From: an uncultured Ruminococcus sp.
Lineage (GTDB): Bacteria > Bacillota > Clostridia > Oscillospirales > Ruminococcaceae
DNA: 9,036 bases
Reading direction: 5' to 3'
Assembly (NCBI GenBank): GCA_937907215.1
Contig: CALESG010000144.1
Location: 1 to 9,036, forward strand
The translations under genes and the position numbers were made by a program. Below are positions 1 to 5,357 of this stretch, one piece after another. Within the stretch, counting starts at the first letter, position 1; each line of letters starts with the position of its first letter. The notes under the pieces are model-generated. The model worked only from the letters and a program-made list of their open reading frames with translations. It was not told where the DNA came from and searched no databases.

Positions 1-1
1 C

Positions 2-454
2 GGTCTTGGATTTATAGATATGACAGCAAATGAACTTAACCGTACAAAAATGCCATATGTCACAAAAGAAGTTTATGGCGATGATATTCTGTTCAAAACT
101 AATGATGATATCGAAATTGTAGGATGCCAAATTCAGTGTATGGATTTTGATTTGAAAAATAATGATGCGTTCGGCAAAGTTATATATGGTTACGGCAATA
201 ATACAACTGACGGAAAAGAAGGAGCTAGATATAAAAACTTAATTTTTACAAATACAGTAGGACCTCTTCTCTCCTTGAATCCATGGCTGGGAATAAAAAT
301 ATTGTCTGATATTTCAGAGAAAAAAGGCGTGTCTATGAAGGACTTTGATGAAAATAAAGTTTCATATATGAATTACGCTCGTGAATCAATGAAGCTTAAA
401 AAACAATTCATCAAAGAAAAATTCAAGCTTCCGGGACTTCGTTCTGATATTTAA
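2..454 (+). CDS. GatD-like type 1 glutamine amidotransferase (CobB/CobQ-like), 3' part only
   Basis: The frame is open from the left edge (codons GLGFID precede the first Met at 20) to TAA at 452-454, so this is the C-terminal ~150 residues of a longer gene. The segment YGYGNNTTDGKEGARYKN followed by GPLLSLNP matches the end of the class-I amidotransferase domain of GatD, the glutaminase subunit that works with MurT to amidate D-Glu of lipid II to D-isoglutamine in the cytoplasm. The nucleophilic Cys would lie upstream, outside the window. The place where GatD proteins usually read THGPLL or YLHGPLL reads NTVGPLL here (Val codon 257-259), so the usual catalytic His is not seen. A charged tail follows the domain (KVSYMNYARESMKLKKQF). 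A murT partner would be expected upstream. Family assignment is good; activity as a glutaminase is uncertain, and a non-catalytic or differently built clostridial paralogue is possible. Confidence 0.75.
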   Translation, partial: GLGFIDMTANELNRTKMPYVTKEVYGDDILFKTNDDIEIVGCQIQCMDFDLKNNDAFGKVIYGYGNNTTDGKEGARYKNLIFTNTVGPLLSLNPWLGIKILSDISEKKGVSMKDFDENKVSYMNYARESMKLKKQFIKEKFKLPGLRSDI

Positions 455-484
455 GGCGATATTGATTATAAAAAACTTGTTATA

Positions 485-539
485 AAAATCTCGGCGGCAG
501 CATTAAATTGCATCGCTGAGATTTTATTTTTTTATTTAA
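485..539 (+). terminator. Rho-independent terminator of the GatD-like gene
   Basis: A 12-bp stem pairs 485-496 (AAAATCTCGGCG) with 514-525 (CGCTGAGATTTT), with one G-T wobble, and is followed by a T-rich run to about 539. It lies 30 bp after the stop codon and separates the gene from the pfkA promoter. Confidence 0.85.
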
Positions 540-561
540 AACTAAAAAATGCATATTTATA

Positions 562-590
562 TTGACATCTGCAATAATAAATGTTATAAT
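562..590 (+). promoter_or_regulatory. Consensus sigma-A promoter of pfkA
   Basis: TTGACA at 562-567 and TATAAT at 585-590 are separated by exactly 17 bp, a perfect housekeeping promoter. Transcription should start near 597, giving a leader of about 197 nt before the pfkA ATG at 794. Confidence 0.88.
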
Positions 591-596
591 TTTACC

Positions 597-793
597 AGTA
601 TTATAGCCAAACGACAAAAATTTTTGGCGTTTGCTATTTGTCGATCCGCAAGCAGCACGCATAAGCGTGCGGATGTGCGAGGCAATTTAAATAAGTTATT
701 ATATTCAACGTCAAATTATTTTTAATGTTGAATATAAATTAAATTTGAATGGAATAATAGCCTAAAAAGGCTTTCAAAGGAGGAACTATCCAT
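597..793 (+). promoter_or_regulatory. Long structured 5' leader of pfkA (possible cis-regulatory RNA)
   Basis: This ~197-nt untranslated leader has no convincing ORF and several helices. The first part can fold in exclusive ways: CAAACG 608-613 with CGTTTG 628-633, GCCAAA 606-611 with TTTGGC 623-628, or CGACAAA 612-618 with TTTGTCG 637-643. A second hairpin pairs ATCCG 644-648 with CGGAT 670-674 and CACGC 656-660 with GCGTG 665-669 around the loop ATAA, leaving a 7-nt one-sided bulge (649-655). A third is an 11-bp perfect stem (699-709 with 727-737), extendable to 13. A small AGCCT/AGGCT hairpin (759-772) ends just before the ribosome binding site AAAGGAGG (776-783). There is no terminator in the leader, so any control would act on translation or stability. 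I could not match it to a riboswitch class. Confidence 0.5.
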
Positions 794-1876
794 ATGAAAA
801 AAAGAATCGGAATTCTTACAAGCGGCGGTGACTGTCCTGGTCTTAATGCTACAATAAGAGGTGTTGCCAAAGCTTGCTATGAAATGCTTGGTCAAGATAA
901 TGTAGAAATTGTAGGAGTTTGCAATGGGTACTATGGTCTGATAAATAATATATGCCGTGAGATGAAACCAGAAGATTTTTCCGGCATTCTCACAAGAGGC
1001 GGTACTATTCTTGGAACAAAGCGTCAGCCATTTAAGATGATGACCGTTATCGGCGATGATAAAATCGATAAGGTCAAAAATATGAAACGTACCTATAAAG
1101 ACCAGAAGCTTGACTGCCTGCTTACACTTGGCGGAAACGGAACTCATAAAACTTCAAAGCTTCTTTCCGATGAAGGTCTTAATATAATTGGTCTGCCTAA
1201 AACTATTGACAATGATATTTATGGTACTGATGTTACATTTGGTTTTCATACAGCAGTAGATATTGCTACAGATGCAATTGACCGTCTGCACTCTACAGCA
1301 AACAGCCATTCACGTATATTACTTTGTGAAATTATGGGAAATAAAGCAGGCTGGCTTACTCTTTATTCCGGTATCTCCGGTGGTGCAGATATTATTCTTA
1401 TTCCTGAAATTCCATATGATATTGACAAGGTTTGTGAATCTGTTGTAAAACGAAATGAAGGCGGAAAGAACTTCTCTATTATCGCTGTAGCAGAGGGTTG
1501 TTTTGATGTTGCGGAAGCTAAGCTTAAAAAGAAAGAACGTAATAGACTTCGTCAGGAAGCAGGAATTGTAACTGCAACAAACCGCATTGCATCACAAATT
1601 CAAAAAAATACCGGACTTGAAGCAAGAGTTTGCGTTCCCGGACATATGCTGCGTGGCGGAATTCCAAGTGCATATGATAGACTATTGGCTACTCAATTTG
1701 GTGAATATGCAGCACAGCTTATACGTGACGGAAAATATGGTTTAACTGTAGCTAAGAAAAACGGATGTATTACTGCAAATAAGCTTGAAGATATTGCCGG
1801 AAAAACAAAATTCGTTGAAAAAGATTGTCAGGAAGTTACAACTGCAAGAAATATCGGCATTTCTTTTGGCGACTGA
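794..1876 (+). CDS. pfkA: 6-phosphofructokinase, mixed-substrate (G/K) type
   Basis: A 360-aa cytoplasmic enzyme that phosphorylates fructose 6-phosphate to fructose 1,6-bisphosphate, the committed step of glycolysis. The nucleotide loop GGDCPGLN (11-18), GGNGT (113-117), PKTIDND (135-141, catalytic base D139), MGNKAGW (181-187) and GHMLRGG plus PSAYDR (283-296) are all in the expected order, so the protein is complete. At the two positions that help separate phosphoryl donors, it has Gly (G116, like ATP enzymes) and Lys (K136, as in PPi enzymes but also in many ATP enzymes of the plant/trypanosome and mixed-substrate groups). ATP is the more likely donor, but PPi cannot be excluded. The usual Asp of GGDG is Asn115, and the usual Arg (or His) after MG is Asn183. 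The ATG is fixed by AAAGGAGG at 776-783, 10 bp upstream. It is monocistronic with its own promoter and terminator. Confidence 0.92.
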   Translation: MKKRIGILTSGGDCPGLNATIRGVAKACYEMLGQDNVEIVGVCNGYYGLINNICREMKPEDFSGILTRGGTILGTKRQPFKMMTVIGDDKIDKVKNMKRTYKDQKLDCLLTLGGNGTHKTSKLLSDEGLNIIGLPKTIDNDIYGTDVTFGFHTAVDIATDAIDRLHSTANSHSRILLCEIMGNKAGWLTLYSGISGGADIILIPEIPYDIDKVCESVVKRNEGGKNFSIIAVAEGCFDVAEAKLKKKERNRLRQEAGIVTATNRIASQIQKNTGLEARVCVPGHMLRGGIPSAYDRLLATQFGEYAAQLIRDGKYGLTVAKKNGCITANKLEDIAGKTKFVEKDCQEVTTARNIGISFGD

Positions 1877-1893
1877 TAATTATAAGAAACAAT

Positions 1894-1922
1894 AAAACGA
1901 GCTGGCGACAGCTCGTTTTTTA
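1894..1922. terminator. Bidirectional terminator between pfkA and the Gx-transporter gene
   Basis: An 11-bp perfect stem (1894-1904 with 1909-1919) closes a GCGA tetraloop (GNRA type). It has a T-run on the + strand (1916-1921), and the flanking AAAA gives a T-run on the - strand. It therefore serves both pfkA and the convergent membrane-protein operon ending at 1949. The core CGAGCTG-GCGR-CAGCTCG recurs at 7701-7718. Confidence 0.9.
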
Positions 1923-1948
1923 TTGAAATTAAACCGGAATTTTTATTC

Positions 1949-2446
1949 TTACTGTTTATTCCAACGATTCAAGACAAACATAGCTGCAAAACCGGTAAGC
2001 AAGCCTGTAACACAGCCGCTAAGCAGCAGAAATGGCATATACCATATTACCTGTATGGTCTGCATAACAGCAATGGCAGCTATAATTTGCCCTATATTAT
2101 GCAAAATCGCACCGCATACGCTTGTAAACCAAAGAAACTTTCCATGCAAAATACGACACAAAAACGCCATACCTAAAAGACAAAGTATTCCTCCGCTAAA
2201 AGAGTAAATGCAGCTTACAAGCGTTCCGGTAAAAAGTGAGCCTAAAAAAATTCTCATTATCAAAACGGCAAATGCATCTTTAATACTATATTTTTGCAAT
2301 ACAAATAATGTAACAATATTTGCCAAGCCCAGCTTTATACCGGGAATCGGAATTGGAATAATAATTTGTGCTTCCAAAATAAAAATAACTAAAGATATTG
2401 ATGTAAACATTGATAATAAAACTAAATGTTTAACCGACCTTTGCAT
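1949..2446 (-). CDS. Gx transporter family / heptaprenyl diphosphate synthase component I-like membrane protein
   Basis: A 165-aa, very hydrophobic protein with about five membrane segments. The N-terminal region (roughly LSMFTSISLVIFILEAQI, then IPIPGIKLGLANIVTLFVL) is typical of the Hpre_diP_synt_I / Gx-transporter family, whose fold resembles substrate-binding S components of ECF transporters. The family name comes from a prenyl diphosphate synthase subunit, but members like this one are stand-alone membrane proteins whose substrate is not settled. The start codon overlaps the end of the upstream NusG-domain-II gene by 17 bp, so the two are translationally coupled in one operon. The same two families make up the EetA/EetB pair in Gram-positive flavin-based electron transfer loci (recalled, not checked here). 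No other genes of that locus are visible in this window. Confidence 0.85.
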   Translation of the reverse strand: MQRSVKHLVLLSMFTSISLVIFILEAQIIIPIPIPGIKLGLANIVTLFVLQKYSIKDAFAVLIMRIFLGSLFTGTLVSCIYSFSGGILCLLGMAFLCRILHGKFLWFTSVCGAILHNIGQIIAAIAVMQTIQVIWYMPFLLLSGCVTGLLTGFAAMFVLNRWNKQ

Positions 2447-2819
2447 CTAAATCCTCCGTTTCACAATCATTGCCGTCTACAATTTGAATATATACTTTAT
2501 TTGGCAAACATACAATGGGTAAAACACCATCCGAAATAGCTCCCTGTTTCACACAAAGCCCATCAGGACAGCTGGCATACTCCATTTGAACCTTTTCTTT
2601 TGAAATCAAAACATTATTCACTTCACCGTTTTCGCCTCTGATTTCTATAACATAAGGCTCATCTACACTATCCATTGCAATGCGGTAAAGTTCTTTGCCA
2701 TTCTGAGTGATTATAACATTACGATCAGATATTTGTTTGTGCATAACTAAATAGCTGCCTATAATTCCTATCAAAATCAAACAAATAAAAACGCTTATTA
2801 CAATTTTTTTGTGTTTCAT
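2430..2819 (-). CDS. NusG domain II-containing membrane-anchored protein
   Basis: A 129-aa protein with one N-terminal membrane segment (about residues 6-26) and an outside-facing NusG-II-type beta domain. Family marks are NVIITQNGKELYRI (35-47), the pair C84/C89 in ASCPDGLCVKQG and C104 in PIVCLPNKVYIQI. This domain is not the transcription factor NusG; it usually sits with Gx-transporter proteins or flavin/redox membrane systems in Firmicutes. The first gene of a two-gene operon, it has its own promoter at 2857-2885. The ribosome site AAGGAG (2834-2839) is about 14 bp from the ATG, rather far, but no better in-frame start is seen. The role is inferred as redox or transport support; function unproven. 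Confidence 0.85.
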   Translation of the reverse strand: MKHKKIVISVFICLILIGIIGSYLVMHKQISDRNVIITQNGKELYRIAMDSVDEPYVIEIRGENGEVNNVLISKEKVQMEYASCPDGLCVKQGAISDGVLPIVCLPNKVYIQIVDGNDCETEDLDAKVG

Positions 2820-2856
2820 AAAATTTCTCTTATCTCCTTGATTTTATGTTATTTTA

Positions 2857-2885
2857 AGTATAGCATCATATATAAATCAAGTCAA
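2857..2885 (-). promoter_or_regulatory. Promoter of the NusG-II / Gx-transporter operon
   Basis: On the - strand, TTGACT (2885-2880) and TATACT (2862-2857) are 17 bp apart, close to the sigma-A consensus. Predicted start is near 2850, about 30 nt before the ATG. Confidence 0.8.
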
Positions 2886-2902
2886 GCGTTTGTAAATGAA
2901 AA

Positions 2903-2948
2903 TAAAAAAAGGCTGTCACATATCAAATATCTGCAACAGCCTATTTGT
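2903..2948 (-). terminator. Terminator of the phenylacetate-CoA ligase gene
   Basis: The stem AGGCTGT (2910-2916) with ACAGCCT (2936-2942) is followed on the - strand by seven T residues (A-run 2904-2910). It lies 25 bp after the ligase stop codon and just before the next promoter. The arm CTGCAACAGC is shared with the hairpins at 5297-5327 and 7541-7569. Confidence 0.8.
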
Positions 2949-2966
2949 TTTATAAATAATTTAAAA

Positions 2967-4277
2967 TCAATCGTGAAGTTTACGATGATCTATTACACGT
3001 ACAGCTTTTCCTTCGCTGCGGACAATTGTCTTTGGTGCTACTAAATGTACTTTTGGTGAAATGCCAAGCATTGTCTTTATAGCTGTAGCAAGCTTTTTCT
3101 CATGCACTTCCAGTGATGACTTGGACTTTTCATATTCTTCCGGAGTCAATTCAACGTTTATGTCAAGTGTATCTGTATTATTTATACGGTCAACTTCAAT
3201 TTGATAGTTAGGTGTATATCCCATGTTCAAAAGAACTGTTTCAATTTGTGATGGGAACACATTTACACCACGGATTATGAGCATATCATCACTTCTGCCC
3301 ATTGGCTTGGACATTTTTATAAGAGTACGTCCGCATGAACACTTCTTTCTGGAAAGTACACAAATATCACGTGTACGGTATCTGATAAGAGGAAACGCAT
3401 CTTTAGTAAGCGATGTGAATACAAGTTCACCCTTTTCACCTTCCGGTAAAACCTCACCTGTTTCAGGGTCGATAATTTCAGCATAGAAATGGTCTTCGTT
3501 TATATGCATTCCGGATTGTTCTTGGCACTCAAATGCAACACCGGGACCAGATGTTTCTGTAAGACCATAAATATCATAAGCCTTAATTCCCAAGGTCTTT
3601 TCAATATCATGTCTCATTTCTTCTGTCCAAGGTTCAGCACCGAATATGCCTGCCTTCAGACTATTATCCTCTGGTTTATATCCCTTTTCTTTAAGAGTTT
3701 CTCCTATGTATGCTGCATATGACGGTGTGCAGCATAAAATTGTAGATTTAAGATCCATCATAAATTGTATCTGTCTTTCTGTATTACCGGAAGACATTGG
3801 CAATGTAAGACAGCCTACCTTATGAGAACCGCCATTAAGACCGGGACCGCCTGTAAACAGACCATATCCATAGCATACATGGCAAACATCCTCATTTGTA
3901 CCGCCCGCTGCAACAATAGCTCTGGCGCAGCAATCTTCCCAAATATCAATATCTTCCTGAGTATAAAATGCTACAACACGTCTTCCGGTTGTTCCTGAAG
4001 TTGACTGAATGCGAACACAGTTCTTCAAATCTGTTGCCAAAAGTCCATAAGGATATTGATCACGAAGATCTGCTTTTGTAAGAAAAGGAAGCTTTGTTAT
4101 ATCGTCAATAGAATTAATATCATCTGGCGTAAGTCCTTTGTCATTCATAAGCTTCTGATAATATGGAACATTATCATAAACGTGTTTAACTTGTTTTACA
4201 AAGCGCTCACTTTGCAGTTTTTTCATATCCTCTACGGACATTGTTTCAATTCCAGGCTGATAATATCTTTTTTCCAT
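2967..4277 (-). CDS. paaK: Phenylacetate-CoA ligase (AMP-forming)
   Basis: A 436-aa ANL-superfamily adenylating enzyme; it converts phenylacetate (or a related aryl acid), ATP and CoA to the aryl-acyl-CoA in the cytoplasm. Motifs in order: STSGTTGR phosphate loop (92-99), YGLTE (237-241), RYRTRDI (299-305), the CSCG metal-type motif usual in PaaK (313-316), GRSDDMLIIRGVN hinge region (327-339) and the C-terminal lysine K424 in SEGKAVR. Length and motifs are those of an intact enzyme. The frame can be opened to 4331, but the Met at 4277 has AAAGGAG about 12 bp upstream and is the family start, so the longer version is rejected. No aerobic paa genes are near. In anaerobes, stand-alone copies are linked to salvage of aryl acids into aromatic amino acids or to their fermentation; some rumen ruminococci need phenylacetate or phenylpropionate. 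The exact substrate is not readable from sequence. Confidence 0.92.
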   Translation of the reverse strand: MEKRYYQPGIETMSVEDMKKLQSERFVKQVKHVYDNVPYYQKLMNDKGLTPDDINSIDDITKLPFLTKADLRDQYPYGLLATDLKNCVRIQSTSGTTGRRVVAFYTQEDIDIWEDCCARAIVAAGGTNEDVCHVCYGYGLFTGGPGLNGGSHKVGCLTLPMSSGNTERQIQFMMDLKSTILCCTPSYAAYIGETLKEKGYKPEDNSLKAGIFGAEPWTEEMRHDIEKTLGIKAYDIYGLTETSGPGVAFECQEQSGMHINEDHFYAEIIDPETGEVLPEGEKGELVFTSLTKDAFPLIRYRTRDICVLSRKKCSCGRTLIKMSKPMGRSDDMLIIRGVNVFPSQIETVLLNMGYTPNYQIEVDRINNTDTLDINVELTPEEYEKSKSSLEVHEKKLATAIKTMLGISPKVHLVAPKTIVRSEGKAVRVIDHRKLHD

Positions 4278-4331
4278 GATATAAAATTCTCCTTTAAAAT
4301 AAATTGACTTTGATTTTTGTTGAAAAATCAC

Positions 4332-4360
4332 TTGAATAATGCCTGCTATAGTAGTATAAT
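4332..4360 (+). promoter_or_regulatory. Promoter of the amidohydrolase gene
   Basis: TTGAAT (4332-4337) and TATAAT (4355-4360) with a 17-bp spacer; transcription should start near 4367, a short 27-nt leader. Confidence 0.8.
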
Positions 4361-4380
4361 TATATAAACATAAAATGTAA
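4353..4380 (-). promoter_or_regulatory. Probable paaK promoter, overlapping the divergent promoter
   Basis: On the - strand, TTACAT (4380-4375) and TATACT (4358-4353) are 16 bp apart. The -10 box shares four base pairs (4355-4358) with the -10 box of the divergent + strand promoter, so polymerase could probably not occupy both at once. The -35 box is weak. Confidence 0.5.
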
Positions 4381-4393
4381 GGAGTAGACCAAA

Positions 4394-5203
4394 ATGATTA
4401 TTGATTTCCACACTCATGTATTTCCAGACGCTATTGCCAAATCAACGATTGACTTTTTAGCTTCAAAATCCGGCTATGTACCTTATGGTGACGGTTCACT
4501 TAAAAGCCTTATTTCTTTAATGGATAATGGCAATGTAGACAAAAGTGTAATACTTCCCGTAGTTACAAAGCCTTCTCAATTTAAGAGTATAAATGAATTT
4601 GCACATAAGCTGAATAACACAGATAGAATATACTCTTTTGGTGGAATACATCCTGCCGATGAAACTCCATTTGAACATTTAGACCAGATAAAACAAATGG
4701 GACTTTATGGCATAAAGCTCCATCCGGACTATCAATCAGCATTCATTGACGATAAGCGATACATAGAAATAATACGATATGCATTGTCAATAGGACTTGC
4801 TGTAACCACTCATGCAGGAATTGATGAAGGCTGTAGCGGTGAAATAAAATGTACACCTGATAGGATCTTGCATATGTTTGACGCTGTTTATAAGGGCAAT
4901 ATGCCAACTCAGCCACGCATTATTCTTGCTCATGCCGGCGGATTTAAAATGCATACAGAAGTACTTGAAAAACTCTGCGGCATTCCGGCATATTTCGACC
5001 TTGCTTATGTTATGGAATATGCAGATCCTGATATTATACTGTCTATAATTCGTACTCACGGAGCAGACAAAATTTTATTCGCAACGGACAGTCCATGGAG
5101 CGATCAGAAAACAAGTATTAAAAAGCTAAAATCCCTGCCTCTTTCGGCAGAAGAGATTGACAAAATATTCTCAAAAAACGCTCTTACCATCCTTAATAAA
5201 TAG
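4394..5203 (+). CDS. Amidohydrolase-family (PF04909-type) metal-dependent hydrolase
   Basis: A 269-aa TIM-barrel hydrolase of the amidohydrolase-2 kind. Metal and active-site residues are in the expected places: H6 and H8 in DFHTHVF, H86 in GGIHP, K108 and H110 in GIKLHPDYQ, H140 in TTHAG, H180 in LAHAGG, and D232 in FATDSPW. All are present, so it should be active and cytoplasmic (no signal peptide). The family includes decarboxylases and hydrolases of cyclic or aromatic acids as well as TatD-like phosphoesterases; the substrate cannot be told. It is divergent from paaK and shares the promoter region, which weakly hints at linked expression. The start ATG has TAAGGAG 9 bp upstream. Monocistronic, ending before a bidirectional terminator. 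Confidence 0.88.
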   Translation: MIIDFHTHVFPDAIAKSTIDFLASKSGYVPYGDGSLKSLISLMDNGNVDKSVILPVVTKPSQFKSINEFAHKLNNTDRIYSFGGIHPADETPFEHLDQIKQMGLYGIKLHPDYQSAFIDDKRYIEIIRYALSIGLAVTTHAGIDEGCSGEIKCTPDRILHMFDAVYKGNMPTQPRIILAHAGGFKMHTEVLEKLCGIPAYFDLAYVMEYADPDIILSIIRTHGADKILFATDSPWSDQKTSIKKLKSLPLSAEEIDKIFSKNALTILNK

Positions 5204-5296
5204 CCATCTATTATTTTACCACATTATTATTATAATTTCAAGCCTTTTTCCAATTTAACTTCTCCATTTTTGATATATTATCATAAAAACACTAAA

Positions 5297-5333
5297 GAGC
5301 TGCTGCAACTTAACGCTGCAACAGCTCCTTTTT
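5297..5333. terminator. Bidirectional terminator between amidohydrolase and GH26 genes
   Basis: GAGCTG (5297-5302) pairs with CAGCTC (5322-5327), continued by TGCA with TGCA (5304-5307 with 5317-5320) after one mismatch. The + strand has TTTTT (5329-5333); the - strand has TTTAGTGTTTTT. It lies between two convergent genes and serves both. Apart from this hairpin the 154-bp gap is AT-rich with nothing recognisable. Confidence 0.8.
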
Positions 5334-5357
5334 AATATTATTTATTCAAAATAAAAC

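Noticed and set aside
597..793. Known riboswitch (c-di-GMP, preQ1, ZTP, fluoride) or T-box in the pfkA leader
   Set aside because: I could not find the conserved core sequences of these classes, nor a T-box specifier/antiterminator sequence; kept only as an unassigned structured leader.
722..1147. 141-aa open frame on the - strand
   Set aside because: It lies opposite the start of pfkA, whose conserved motifs fix the + strand as coding; no family resemblance in the antisense product.
4278..4331. 18-codon longer start for phenylacetate-CoA ligase
   Set aside because: The AAAGGAG ribosome site lies within this extension, 12 bp before the Met at 4277, which matches the family start.
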